Shown: positions 1 to 8,946 of the stretch, piece by piece
Layout of the letters: the number at the start of each line of letters is the position of its first letter
How positions within the stretch are numbered: the stretch's first letter is position 1
NCBI GenBank assembly: GCA_946624155.1
Contig: CAMORU010000001.1
Location: 124,001-188,000 of the forward strand
Length of the DNA stretch: 64,000 nt
Direction: 5' to 3'
From: an uncultured Caryophanales bacterium
GTDB taxonomy: Bacteria > Bacillota_I > Bacilli_A > RFN20 > CAG-826
The notes under the pieces: model-generated
What the model saw: the letters and a program-made list of their open reading frames with translations, nothing else
What the model was told of the DNA's origin: nothing
Databases searched by the model: none
Made by a program: the position numbers and the translations under genes

Positions 1-1194
1 TTAAAAACAGTAAGTGCTTTTTCAAATTATAATGGTGGTGAGATTAGATTTGGCGTAAAAGATGATGGAAGTATTATTCCTTTAAAAGAGGTTCATTCTT
101 TTGCATTGGATTTAGAAAATCAAATTAATGATACAATTTCTCCTCAGCCTTTATATAAGATAATTTTGAATTCAAATGACACCATTTCTTTAATAATAGA
201 AAAAGGCATAAATCCTCCATATTTTTATAACGGAAAAGCATACAAAAGGAATAATACGTCAACCATCGAAGTCGATGAATATGAATTAAAAAGATTAGTT
301 CTTCAGGGCAAGAATTTATCTTTCGATGAACTTAATTGTGATAAAAAGGAACTAACTTTTACTACATTAAAACAAGAATTAAAGAAAAAATTACATATCG
401 AAAATTTTGATGACACGATATTAAAAACATTAAATATTTTAAATGGCAGTTCTTACAACAATGCTGCATTACTTTTGTCGGATAATAATCCGTTTAATGG
501 AATTGATGTTGTTGTATTCGGAAAAGATATAAATACTTTTAAAGAAAGAATTGATTTATCAAAAGAATCTATCATTTCTCAATATGAAAAAATAATGGAA
601 ATTTTTGAGCGCTACTTTGTAGAGGAACGTGTTACTTCATACGGAAGAGTTAGGTTTGAACGAATTCCACAAGTAGCTTTTAAAGAAATAATTTTAAACG
701 CAATTGTTCATAGGGAATACGATATTAAAGCGAATACAAAAGTTGAGATGTATGAAAATAAAATTGTAATCACTTCTCCAGGTGGTTTACCAAGCGGATT
801 AACTGAAGATGAATTTATAAATAGACCTTACTCCGTTTTAAGAAATCCAATCATTGCTTCAGTTTTTAGAACATTAAAAATAATCGAACAATTTGCAACA
901 GGACTTTTCCGTACTAAGCTTGTCTATTTTAAATTCGAGAATAAACCGCGCTTTATAGTGTCAGAAAACTTTATTCAAGTTATTCTTCCAACGAATGAAG
1001 ATAAAACAAACTTAACTGATGAAGAATTTGAATTTTTAAGTTTGCTTGATTCAAACTTCTTGTATACAAGAGAAAGATTAGAAATCATAACTGGTTATAA
1101 CAAAGCAAAGATTATTCGCTTATTAAATTCACTTATTGAAAAGAAATACATTGTTAAAAGAGGACAAGGCAAAAGTACCCTTTACTCTAAATAA
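1..1194 (+). CDS. AlbA_2/Schlafen-type ATP-binding transcriptional regulator, 5' truncated by window edge
   Basis: The reading frame is open from base 1, so the true start lies outside the window; 397 residues are visible. The first visible residues (SAFSNYNGGEIRFGVKDDG) match the core of the AlbA_2 (divergent AAA-4, Schlafen-like) domain. Around residues 220-275 is an ATP-binding C-terminal region with an AIVHREYD motif and SPGGLPSG, as in the HATPase_c_4-like domain that follows AlbA_2. The last 60 residues look like a winged helix (YTRERLEIITGYNKAKIIRL). Proteins of this architecture are widespread predicted regulators with poorly known targets. The ThiS/ThiF-like pair begins 22 bases downstream. 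Family is clear; function is not. Confidence 0.8.
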   Translation, partial: LKTVSAFSNYNGGEIRFGVKDDGSIIPLKEVHSFALDLENQINDTISPQPLYKIILNSNDTISLIIEKGINPPYFYNGKAYKRNNTSTIEVDEYELKRLVLQGKNLSFDELNCDKKELTFTTLKQELKKKLHIENFDDTILKTLNILNGSSYNNAALLLSDNNPFNGIDVVVFGKDINTFKERIDLSKESIISQYEKIMEIFERYFVEERVTSYGRVRFERIPQVAFKEIILNAIVHREYDIKANTKVEMYENKIVITSPGGLPSGLTEDEFINRPYSVLRNPIIASVFRTLKIIEQFATGLFRTKLVYFKFENKPRFIVSENFIQVILPTNEDKTNLTDEEFEFLSLLDSNFLYTRERLEIITGYNKAKIIRLLNSLIEKKYIVKRGQGKSTLYSK

Positions 1195-1203
1195 TTAAAT
1201 TTT

Positions 1204-1209
1204 TATAAT
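1204..1209 (+). promoter_or_regulatory. -10 box of a probably leaderless thiS-like gene
   Basis: A perfect TATAAT ends 7 bases before the ATG at 1217. Transcription would begin at or next to the start codon, and no Shine-Dalgarno is visible. The same geometry recurs at several other genes in the window. Confidence 0.5.
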
Positions 1210-1216
1210 TTAGGTA

Positions 1217-1423
1217 ATGAAATTAAAAGTTAACTCAGTTATCGCGGGTGGCTATAAAGAAGGATTAACAATCCAAAGTCTTTTAGACTTAAAAAAGATT
1301 GAAGCTGTCCCTTGGCTTGTCATTTCGGTTAATGGAATATTTATTAAAAGAGACAAATTCAAAGAATATGTTTTAAATGATGAAGACGTTATTGAAATGA
1401 TTTATGTAAGAGGTGGTGGATAA
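1217..1423 (+). CDS. ThiS/MoaD-like ubiquitin-fold sulfur carrier protein
   Basis: A 68-residue protein with the ThiS layout: a beta-grasp-sized chain, a VISVNG strand in the middle, a D-E-D-V-I turn (ThiS usually has DGDEVEI) and a C-terminus ending VRGGG. Family members carry sulfur as a thiocarboxylate on the terminal glycine after adenylation by an E1-like enzyme. The gene for such an enzyme follows with a TAATG stop/start overlap, so the two are translationally coupled. No thiG, thiH, thiO or moaE is nearby, so the product (thiamine thiazole, molybdopterin, or something else) is open. The three terminal glycines are one more than the usual pair. Confidence 0.8.
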   Translation: MKLKVNSVIAGGYKEGLTIQSLLDLKKIEAVPWLVISVNGIFIKRDKFKEYVLNDEDVIEMIYVRGGG

Positions 1424-2091
1424 TGTCTAGATATGATCGAATTCTAGAATTATCTTCATTTAATAAAGACAAACTAGAAATTCTTCATAACACTAAAGTA
1501 ATTGTTATAGGTGCTGGAGGAGTTGGCCAGCATGTTTTAACTTATTTAGTTACAAACGGAATAAAGGAAATTATGTTCGTGGATTTCGACAAAGTCGAAA
1601 TATCTAATCTTAATAGGCAAATTCTTTTAAGCGAAAATGATATTGGTTTAAGCAAAGTAGAAGTAGTAAAAAGAGAACTTCGAAGTAGAAATAAAGATGC
1701 AAAAATTGAATGCAAAAATTTAAGAGTTGATTCTAAAAATATTGATGAATTAATTAAAGGTTATGATGTAGTTATTGATGCAGTCGATAATTGGGAAACT
1801 AAGTTAGTGATTTTTAATGCGAAAAAGAATAATAAACAACTATTCCTCCACATAGGAGTAGATGGAGAAAGTGGTCAATATTGTTTATTTAAAAATAAAT
1901 CATTATTAGATATTGTTGATACCGGTATCAAGAAATCACCAAAAGATGGTGTTTTAGGTCCAATGGTTGGAACGATTTCCTCGCTTGCTACTTTACATTT
2001 AATTCGTTACTTAGTAGGTCAAAATGATGAGGTCGATACTTTATTCTCATTTGACTGTAAAACTAATCAGATTACAAAGATAAAAATTTAA
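1423..2091 (+). CDS. ThiF/MoeB/HesA-family adenylyltransferase (E1-like)
   Basis: 222 residues with the E1-like Rossmann fold: nucleotide-binding GAGGVG at residues 30-35, the DFD pair at 54-56, NLNRQ at 62-66 (the arginine finger region), GLSKVE near 75-80 and the DAVDN motif at 119-123. The enzyme would adenylate the C-terminal glycine of the ThiS-like protein encoded just upstream. The two CxxC zinc motifs of full-length MoeB/ThiF are absent, as in short ThiF variants, and no obvious catalytic cysteine follows the DN motif. It overlaps the upstream gene by one base (TAATG). ThiF is the best guess because the partner resembles ThiS more than MoaD, but thiamine synthesis genes are not in view. 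Confidence 0.85.
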   Translation: MSRYDRILELSSFNKDKLEILHNTKVIVIGAGGVGQHVLTYLVTNGIKEIMFVDFDKVEISNLNRQILLSENDIGLSKVEVVKRELRSRNKDAKIECKNLRVDSKNIDELIKGYDVVIDAVDNWETKLVIFNAKKNNKQLFLHIGVDGESGQYCLFKNKSLLDIVDTGIKKSPKDGVLGPMVGTISSLATLHLIRYLVGQNDEVDTLFSFDCKTNQITKIKI

Positions 2092-2095
2092 TAAT

Positions 2096-2128
2096 TTTAA
2101 GGTTCGTTTAAGTTTGAATTTATAAAAT
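2096..2128 (+). promoter_or_regulatory. Direct-repeat operator plus -10 box before the nuclease gene
   Basis: TTTAAG at 2096-2101 is repeated at 2107-2112, an 11-bp period. Ten bases later comes TAAAAT at 2123-2128, a plausible -10 box. The same arrangement, with identical spacings, lies before the beta-helix lipoprotein gene at 6328-6360. An 11-bp direct repeat next to the -10/-35 region is typical of OmpR/PhoB-family activators, and such a regulator is encoded at 8266. The assignment to that regulator is inference. Confidence 0.5.
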
Positions 2129-2206
2129 ATAAAAGATTTTTGTTTTTTTATGCAAAAATAATGAGAAAATAAAAACAACACAATTTCTATGTGTGAAGGA
2201 ATGCGT

Positions 2207-5200
2207 ATGAGAAATAAAGCCGGTAAAAGAGTCATGCTCCCCCTCCTTGGTCTAACCTTAGCCCTCGGAACATCTTTAGTTTTTGCAAGTAATCGAAATA
2301 AAGCTGAAAGCGTTGATGCTATTGGTAACTATTCTACTAATGCGAGCACTTATTATAACGGGATTACTGCTACATCCGGTCAAGCTTTAGCGGGACAATT
2401 ACACGATTTAATTACTTCAACACATCAATACTACACATCATATGCCGATAATGGTGCCAACGGATACCAAAAAAATACTGATCAATATTACGAAAATAAC
2501 TCGAAGGTAAATGGGTACATTTACGAGTTTTATTCTGGTGTTAAATGGCCAAATGGTTGGTACCCTAATGCGGGAGAAACTAATGGTGGCTACAATAGAG
2601 AACACTGTTGGTGCCAATCTAATTCTGTGAATACTGGTGGAACACAAATGTGGGGTGAATCTGGTGGTGGCGCAGACATGCATCATTTAAGACCTGTTGA
2701 AACCAGACTAAATTCGACTAGAAGCAATAATGAATATGGTGAAATTTCAAGTAGAGACTCTCACAAGGTTTATGCTAAGTTAGGCACCGATTCAACATAC
2801 GCTTTAGGCGGTTATAATAGCGGAGGAACTTTTGAACCATTAGATTCAAAAAAAGGTGATGTTGCAAGAATTATACTTTATGTATATTTGCATTATAATT
2901 CATATACAGTAACTAGTTTGTTTGGATCAGGAAACGCAAAAACAAATGGAAGCGGATCATCTAGTTATTTTTCAACTTCATTATTATCTTTAACAAAAAT
3001 CACCAATCAAACAACTGAAACCAAAGCTCTTGAGATGCTTCTTCAATGGAATGCATCAGATCCAGTAGATGCAATTGAACAAAGAAGAAATGAACAAGTT
3101 GCAACATATCAAGGCAATAGAAATCCTTTTATTGATAATAGTAACTATGCTGAAATGATTTGGGGTACTGGTAGTTCGACACCTACAGTTAACTCTGTTA
3201 GTATCTCTCCTTCAACTCTAAGTTTGGACTTAAACGGAACAACAACGGGAAACTTGACAGCAACTGTTAACGTTTCTAATGGTGCCGCTCAGACAGTTAC
3301 TTGGTCATCATCTAATACTAATGTTGCTACTGTTTCATCGAACGGTGTTGTTACAGCAGTCGCCAAGGGTAGTTGTACTATTACTGCAACGTCAACTGTT
3401 AATAGCAATAAATCTGGGTCTTGCTCTGTTTCGGTTGCTAATTCTTCAGGCGGCGGCGGGTCAGGTGAATCTACAACAATAACAACATCTATTGCAACTT
3501 ATGCGAGTGCAAATTCTTGGTCAAATTCAACAAGATACACGACTATAAATTTGGATTCGAATGCCACGGCCACCGTTGGTACTGGCTCAGGTAACACAGG
3601 TAAATATTATACAAGCGGGAACGAATGGCGCTTTTATGAAAGCGAAAATGCAACAATCGTAATCAGTGTTGCTGATGGATATGAACTAGATAGTGTTACT
3701 TTTAGTTTTAATATTAGTAATGGTGGGTCGTTGTTAGATTCTTTTAGCAATACCGTTGCTTCCGGCTCGTCAGTATCGGTATCAGGGTCATCGTCGACCT
3801 TTTCAGTTGGAAATTCTGGATCTGCTACTAATGGACAAGTCAAATTTACAAGTATATCAGTAACATATCATGCATCTAGCGGTACTGCACCAACATTATC
3901 AAGTATATCCTTGAACACATCAAACGTTGAAACCAACTTTTATGTTAATGATGCTTTTGACTATTCTGGTTTAATAGTCACTGCTTACTATAGTGATGGA
4001 ACTGAAGATATTGTTGATCCAACTAACGTATCAAGTCCTGATATGACAACTTCAGGCAACAAAACAATCACTGTAACATATGTTGAGAGCGGTGTGTCAG
4101 AAACGTCTACCTATACAATTTCTGTTAATTCGATTACTTTATCTTCAATAGAAGTGAACGACCCAAAAACAAGTTATTATGTAGGCGAACCTTTTGTTAA
4201 GCCTACTGTTTATGCAAACTATTCAAACAATTCAGCACAAGATGTTAAAGATAGTGCGACATTTAGTGGATATAATTTATCTGTTAAAGGTGAACAAACA
4301 GTTTCTGTTAGTTATACATATGAAGGTGTAACAAAAACGACATCATACAGCATTACAGTTACTGATAGTGGAGGTGTCATTTATGATTCCCAACGGGTGG
4401 TCTCAAAAATCGACTCTGAATATTACACTTCTGGCTCTATTTATTTTAGTTCAGGAGACGATTCAAGTCGATCAGCAGCTTGCTCTGCCTTTACAATGAC
4501 ACAAACAAAGATTTCTGGAAGTTCTGCTGTTTCTGCTACTTATGACGAAATCAGGGTTTATGCGCATCATAGTTTAATGTTTGAACCTAATGAAGGTTAT
4601 TCAATAAGTTCAATTGTTATTACGGCAAATAGCGCATCATATGCCACAGCAGTTGGTGGAACATCTTTTACGAATTGTACAAGCTCTGTATCTGGAAGCA
4701 CAGTTACTTTAACCCCTACAGACGGGACTGAAACTATTGGCTTTACAAATGGGGCACAAGCGAGACTGAATTATCTTATTGTTAGTTATTCGTATACACC
4801 TCCAGCAACATTGTCTTCAATTTCTTTAGATACGACTAATGTTCAAACAACATTTAGTGTAGGTGATACGTTTACTTATGAAGGATTAGTTGTTACCGCT
4901 CACTATAGTGATAACTCATCAAGTGTTGTTGCTCCAACAAGTGTATCAACACCAAGCACAGCATCAGTTGGGCAAAAAACCGTCACTGTTACTTACACAG
5001 AAAGTTCAGGTACACAAACTGCAACATACACAATTACGGTAAGTACAAATCCATCTATCTCATGGACCTCACCAACAATTTGCGAATACTCTGGTTCTTC
5101 ATTAACCGCATCAAATGTTAATGGTTGGGCTGTTACATATAACGATGGCGCTGGAAATACAACAATTTTAACTTATGATCAGTTAACAGTTAAATTGGGC

Positions 5201-6274
5201 GGAACAATTATCTCAATTCCATATACTTGGGCTGCGGATGATAATGGTAAAACTTTAACTGCAACTTATAGTTCTTTAACAACCACACAATCTCGTTCTG
5301 TAGAGATAATTCAAAGTATAAATAATATTTATGCTGAAACATTTACAAGTCACACTTCTGATTTAACATTTACTGCGGCTTGTGGTGGATCTGGAACGGC
5401 TGAGGACGGAAAGACTTGGACCGTTACATCTGATGCTAGTGAATCAAATTTTGATTCTCAATTAGGTCGTGGCATTCATTACGGAACAAACAATACTACA
5501 ACTGGACTTGTTACTTATATCAGTTTAACGTCTTCAAGTTTTACTGCAGGAAATATAACAAAGGTAGAAATTAATGCTGCAGCGGCTAGTAGTGCAACAG
5601 TTCAAGTGAATATTGGCGGTGAGGCTTTTGGTGGCAATCCTAAATCTCTTGATAGTAGTGCTCATCCTACTGATCCATATACTTTTACAGGGAATGTAGT
5701 GGCCGATGATATTGAGGTATTAATTACCAAACCTGCAGCTGCGGCAAAAGCACTTTACTGTAAATCCATTGTTGTTACGTATGAAACAGCAAGCGGAACT
5801 GCTCAAATTGCGAATAATGCATCCCACAAAGAAGCTCAAAAAGCGGCAGTTAAATTTGCAAAAGCCTTCAACACTGCAATGGATACAACTTTTTATTGTA
5901 CGACTAATATGTCAAGTGCCTGGTCAACATGTACTTCTGCATACAGCACATTCCTTACCGAAATTGCTGCTTTAGGTTCAACCGAGGAAGCATATGCAAA
6001 GAATTTAATTAAATATGCTACAAGACAATATTCTGATAATTCAGGTGAGGCCTGTATTGAAAGAATGATGAAAACTTATGAAGTTATGGTCCAAAAACAT
6101 GGTCAAACTGCATTTATGTCAGATCTTGTTACTTTAGGATCTGCTCATGTTTCTCCATTAGTTTTACTCGCAAATACTAAGACAAATAATATTGCAGTAA
6201 TTGTTATTATTTCACTTGTAAGTATTACTTCCATTGGCGGTTACTTCTTCTTAAGAAAACGCAAAGAACAATAA
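2207..6274 (+). CDS. Secreted, membrane-anchored endonuclease I-family protein with Ig-like repeats
   Basis: About 1355 residues. The ATG at 2207 is preceded at 6 nt by GAAGGA and gives a good signal peptide, so it is preferred over 2189 and 2201. Residues 45-330 carry the endonuclease I (EndA/NucM) signature: NREHCW near 130, DMHHLRP near 157-163 and NEYGE near 175. The usual W-P after the first histidine reads W-C. Then follow a BIG2-type domain (VTWSSSNTNVATVSSNG), several Big_3-like repeats of the form SSISL...YSDG...TITV, and two beta-rich modules. The C-terminus has one membrane helix and a KRKEQ tail, without LPxTG. The likely role is degrading extracellular DNA at the cell surface. 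Its promoter repeat links it to the two-component system at 8.3 kb. Confidence 0.85.
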   Translation: MRNKAGKRVMLPLLGLTLALGTSLVFASNRNKAESVDAIGNYSTNASTYYNGITATSGQALAGQLHDLITSTHQYYTSYADNGANGYQKNTDQYYENNSKVNGYIYEFYSGVKWPNGWYPNAGETNGGYNREHCWCQSNSVNTGGTQMWGESGGGADMHHLRPVETRLNSTRSNNEYGEISSRDSHKVYAKLGTDSTYALGGYNSGGTFEPLDSKKGDVARIILYVYLHYNSYTVTSLFGSGNAKTNGSGSSSYFSTSLLSLTKITNQTTETKALEMLLQWNASDPVDAIEQRRNEQVATYQGNRNPFIDNSNYAEMIWGTGSSTPTVNSVSISPSTLSLDLNGTTTGNLTATVNVSNGAAQTVTWSSSNTNVATVSSNGVVTAVAKGSCTITATSTVNSNKSGSCSVSVANSSGGGGSGESTTITTSIATYASANSWSNSTRYTTINLDSNATATVGTGSGNTGKYYTSGNEWRFYESENATIVISVADGYELDSVTFSFNISNGGSLLDSFSNTVASGSSVSVSGSSSTFSVGNSGSATNGQVKFTSISVTYHASSGTAPTLSSISLNTSNVETNFYVNDAFDYSGLIVTAYYSDGTEDIVDPTNVSSPDMTTSGNKTITVTYVESGVSETSTYTISVNSITLSSIEVNDPKTSYYVGEPFVKPTVYANYSNNSAQDVKDSATFSGYNLSVKGEQTVSVSYTYEGVTKTTSYSITVTDSGGVIYDSQRVVSKIDSEYYTSGSIYFSSGDDSSRSAACSAFTMTQTKISGSSAVSATYDEIRVYAHHSLMFEPNEGYSISSIVITANSASYATAVGGTSFTNCTSSVSGSTVTLTPTDGTETIGFTNGAQARLNYLIVSYSYTPPATLSSISLDTTNVQTTFSVGDTFTYEGLVVTAHYSDNSSSVVAPTSVSTPSTASVGQKTVTVTYTESSGTQTATYTITVSTNPSISWTSPTICEYSGSSLTASNVNGWAVTYNDGAGNTTILTYDQLTVKLGGTIISIPYTWAADDNGKTLTATYSSLTTTQSRSVEIIQSINNIYAETFTSHTSDLTFTAACGGSGTAEDGKTWTVTSDASESNFDSQLGRGIHYGTNNTTTGLVTYISLTSSSFTAGNITKVEINAAAASSATVQVNIGGEAFGGNPKSLDSSAHPTDPYTFTGNVVADDIEVLITKPAAAAKALYCKSIVVTYETASGTAQIANNASHKEAQKAAVKFAKAFNTAMDTTFYCTTNMSSAWSTCTSAYSTFLTEIAALGSTEEAYAKNLIKYATRQYSDNSGEACIERMMKTYEVMVQKHGQTAFMSDLVTLGSAHVSPLVLLANTKTNNIAVIVIISLVSITSIGGYFFLRKRKEQ

Positions 6275-6289
6275 TATATTGTTAGGTGA

Positions 6290-6321
6290 AAAACTTCAGG
6301 GCAATTTACCTGAAGTTTTTA
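6290..6321 (+). terminator. Rho-independent terminator after the nuclease gene
   Basis: An 11-bp stem (AAAACTTCAGG pairing with CCTGAAGTTTT), 8-base loop and trailing T run, 15 bases after the stop codon. It separates the nuclease gene from the lipoprotein promoter. Confidence 0.85.
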
Positions 6322-6327
6322 AATACA

Positions 6328-6360
6328 TTTAAGTTTTGTTTAAGTTTTATTTTTTATAAT
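6328..6360 (+). promoter_or_regulatory. Direct-repeat operator plus -10 box before the beta-helix lipoprotein gene
   Basis: TTTAAG at 6328-6333 and 6339-6344 (11-bp period), then 10 bases, then a perfect TATAAT at 6355-6360. Spacing is identical to the site at 2096-2128. The Shine-Dalgarno AGGAGG of the following gene is at 6371-6376. A site for the OmpR-family regulator encoded two genes downstream is the natural reading, but it is untested. Confidence 0.6.
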
Positions 6361-6384
6361 GTTTGCGAAAAGGAGGGAATTAAT

Positions 6385-8232
6385 ATGAAAAAGAAACTAT
6401 TCCTATTTCCAATATTTGCAGCCCTTTCATTAGGTAGTTGCTCTATTTCTGATTTATTTTCAAGTTCAGAAACAAAAGTTAATACTGATTCTAATTTAGA
6501 AACAACCGAAACAGGAGCAACAGAACACGCTGGTAGTGATTTTGACTACACAACTCCAGTAACAGTTACAAAACCAGAAGAAATTGTTTTAGAAGAAACT
6601 GAAGCAGAATTTTCTATAGTGACTTCAAAAGGTGGAACGTATTCTCAAGAAGGAGATGTTTATACCTTGTTAACTGCCGGTACTTATTCATTAAGCGGAA
6701 AACTTGTCGGTCAAATTTTAGTTAACGCTGGTGAAGAAGATAAAGTCTCAATTGATTTAAATGGTGTTTCTATTTCATATGGAAGTGATTCTCCTATTAA
6801 AGCTCTTAGTGCTGATAAAGTTGAAATTTCTGCGAAAAATGGAACCGGAAATATTGTTTCAGACACTAGAGCACATAAGGTAGTTGATAGTGAAGATCAA
6901 GGTGAAGGTGCTATCTCAGCAAAAACTGATCTTGAAATTAAAGGTAAAGGAACCTTGGTAGTAAGTGGAAATTACAATAATGGTTTACACACTACTAAAG
7001 ATTTAGAAATCAAAAATTTAACTTTACAAGCAACAGGTTATAACAATGCTATTAAAGGAAAAGATAGTATAACTATCTCCTCCGCAACCATTCAAGCTTA
7101 TGCTCAAACTGGTAATGGTTTAAAAACTGAAAATAGTGATTTAAAAGTTAAAGAAGATTCAACAACTGTCCAAAGAGGAATCATAACTATTAGTGGTGGA
7201 ACAATTTATATTGATTCACTTCACGATGCAGTTGATGCTAGTTATGATGTAGTTGTAAATGAAGATGCTTCTGCAACAAGTTTAACTGTTGTATGCGGTA
7301 AGAAATCAAGTTTTTACAAAACTTCAACATTTGAAGCTTCAAGCGAAAAAGGTTTGAAAGCTCAAAATAACATTTTAATTAGTGCCGGAGAAGTAATTGT
7401 TGCAGCAAGTGATGACGCAATTCACGCAAATTATGGTGATGCATTAGAAAATGGCTCTACAGGAACCGGAAACATTACTGTAGATGGTGGTGTTATTAAA
7501 ATTGCTAGTGGCGATGATGGATTTCACGCTGATAATACATTAACTATAAATGGCGGTAAGATTTATGTTACTGGTTCATATGAAGGACTAGAAGGTTCTT
7601 ACATTGTAATTAATGGCGGAGAAACTTATGTTTACGGTAGTAATGATGGAGTTAACGTTTCATCAAAAGTCACAGCACTTCCTTCACATTATTTCTTAAT
7701 GAATGGCGGCTACTTAGATGTTGCTGTAAATAATGGCGATACCGATGGTATCGATAGTAATGGAACATTCACATTAGCAGGTGGAATTATCATTACGAGA
7801 GGTTCCCCAGGTTCTGGTAGTGGAATGTCTACTGGTTTAGATGTTGATGGATCTGTAACCATGACTGGTGGAACAATGATCGCCTTTAATGGTCTTGAAA
7901 AATCTCCAACAGTTAGTTCTGGAGTTTACTATGCTGGTACTAGTGGTGCAAACTCTACTAATCAAGGTGGTCCTGGTGGCGGAGGCCCAGGTGGAGGTGG
8001 TCCTGGTGGCGGTCCTAGAGCAACTTCTTATTCTCAATCCTATACTTTCCCTGCAGGTAATTATTCTCTTAAGGGTGAAAATATCGATATTAGTTTTATA
8101 AATGATTATGGTTATTCTAAGTTTTGTATTTATTCATCAAATGTAGTGAGTAATGCTACTTATACATTATCTAGAGAAAGTGCAACAGTTAAAAGCTGGA
8201 CCCAATCTTCTAAGAGTGTAACAATTTCTTAA
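6385..8232 (+). CDS. Beta-helical carbohydrate-binding lipoprotein (Cthe_2159/PF14262-like)
   Basis: 615 residues from the ATG at 6385, which has AGGAGG 8 nt upstream; the frame is open further 5' but without a start signal. A lipoprotein signal ends in LGSC, with the acylated cysteine at residue 19. The body is a right-handed beta-helix built from short repeats (dIsI.GG.i.i.s..D.i.a), including runs such as SDDAIHANYG and SGDDGFHADN, as in the Cthe_2159 family of polygalacturonate- and calcium-binding surface proteins. A glycine/proline stretch (GGPGGGG repeats) lies near residue 535, before a small C-terminal beta domain. It sits directly ahead of a two-component system. Substrate is unknown. 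Confidence 0.8.
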   Translation: MKKKLFLFPIFAALSLGSCSISDLFSSSETKVNTDSNLETTETGATEHAGSDFDYTTPVTVTKPEEIVLEETEAEFSIVTSKGGTYSQEGDVYTLLTAGTYSLSGKLVGQILVNAGEEDKVSIDLNGVSISYGSDSPIKALSADKVEISAKNGTGNIVSDTRAHKVVDSEDQGEGAISAKTDLEIKGKGTLVVSGNYNNGLHTTKDLEIKNLTLQATGYNNAIKGKDSITISSATIQAYAQTGNGLKTENSDLKVKEDSTTVQRGIITISGGTIYIDSLHDAVDASYDVVVNEDASATSLTVVCGKKSSFYKTSTFEASSEKGLKAQNNILISAGEVIVAASDDAIHANYGDALENGSTGTGNITVDGGVIKIASGDDGFHADNTLTINGGKIYVTGSYEGLEGSYIVINGGETYVYGSNDGVNVSSKVTALPSHYFLMNGGYLDVAVNNGDTDGIDSNGTFTLAGGIIITRGSPGSGSGMSTGLDVDGSVTMTGGTMIAFNGLEKSPTVSSGVYYAGTSGANSTNQGGPGGGGPGGGGPGGGPRATSYSQSYTFPAGNYSLKGENIDISFINDYGYSKFCIYSSNVVSNATYTLSRESATVKSWTQSSKSVTIS

Positions 8233-8236
8233 AATA

Positions 8237-8258
8237 CTTAAGAAAAATAGTGTAAAAT
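8237..8258 (+). promoter_or_regulatory. Putative response-regulator gene promoter with half operator, leaderless start
   Basis: CTTAAG at 8237-8242, then 10 bases, then TAAAAT at 8253-8258, the same geometry as the two full TTTAAG sites upstream; the preceding repeat is degenerate. The -10 box ends 7 bases before the ATG at 8266, so the mRNA would start at the initiation codon. This suggests autoregulation in addition to read-through from the lipoprotein gene. Confidence 0.4.
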
Positions 8259-8265
8259 TCTTAAT

Positions 8266-8946
8266 ATGAAGATTTTACTTGTAGAAGATAATCCCCAATT
8301 AAATAAAGCTTTATCAACACTTCTAAAGCGTAATTCATATGTTGTGGATTCCGCTTTAGATGGTGATGAAGCTTTGCTTTTTGTTAAAGATTATAAATAT
8401 GACTTAATAATCTTAGATATTATGCTTCCTAAAATTGATGGATTAGAAGTACTACGTCGTATTAGGTTTAATAAAATCGAGACTCCAATTATTTTATTAA
8501 CTGCTAAATCTAGTATAGAAGACAAAGTCTTAGGTTTAGATTTAGGCGCTGACGATTATTTGCCTAAACCATTTAATACTGATGAACTATTAGCTCGTAT
8601 TAGAGCGTTATCTAGAAGATCAAATTCTTACGAAGATAAAAGTGAAATTGCCTTTGGTGATTTAGTTATTAATGAGAATAACTCTAGTTGTTCTTGTAAT
8701 GGGAAAAGTACAAATTTATCAAACAAAGAATTACAGATTTTATTACTACTTGTAAAAGCTAAAGGAAATATTGTTTCAGTAGATAAAATTAGTGAGCAAG
8801 CTTGGGATGAAGAAAGCTTCTCTACAAACGAAAATGTATGGGTTTTCATTACTTTTTTGCGAAAAAAGCTTGAATCTATAGGTTCAAAAATCGAGATTAA
8901 ATCTAAACGTTTTCAAGGCTATTATTTGGAGATGAAAAATGCTTAA
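8266..8946 (+). CDS. OmpR-family response regulator
   Basis: 226 residues. The receiver domain (1-118) has the acidic pair at E7/D8, phosphoacceptor D51 (IILDIMLPK), threonine near 79 (LLTAKSS) and K101 (PKPF). The C-terminal winged helix (about 130-224) includes NLSNKELQILLLLV and the VWVFITFLRKKLE recognition-helix region. It overlaps the histidine kinase gene by 8 bases, so kinase and regulator are co-translated. Likely targets are the promoters with TTTAAG-N5-TTTAAG at 2096 and 6328 (inference from location and 11-bp repeat period). Confidence 0.93.
   Translation: MKILLVEDNPQLNKALSTLLKRNSYVVDSALDGDEALLFVKDYKYDLIILDIMLPKIDGLEVLRRIRFNKIETPIILLTAKSSIEDKVLGLDLGADDYLPKPFNTDELLARIRALSRRSNSYEDKSEIAFGDLVINENNSSCSCNGKSTNLSNKELQILLLLVKAKGNIVSVDKISEQAWDEESFSTNENVWVFITFLRKKLESIGSKIEIKSKRFQGYYLEMKNA

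Noticed and set aside
2189..2206. Upstream start codon for the surface nuclease
   Set aside because: ATG 2189 and ATG 2201 have no properly spaced Shine-Dalgarno, whereas GAAGGA sits 6 bases before ATG 2207.
6286..6384. N-terminal extension of the beta-helix lipoprotein
   Set aside because: The extension overlaps a terminator and the promoter repeat; AGGAGG and a lipoprotein signal support ATG 6385.
7837..8101. Open frames on both strands over the glycine-rich end of the beta-helix lipoprotein
   Set aside because: They arise from low-complexity GGTGG-type codons of the real gene and have no start signals.
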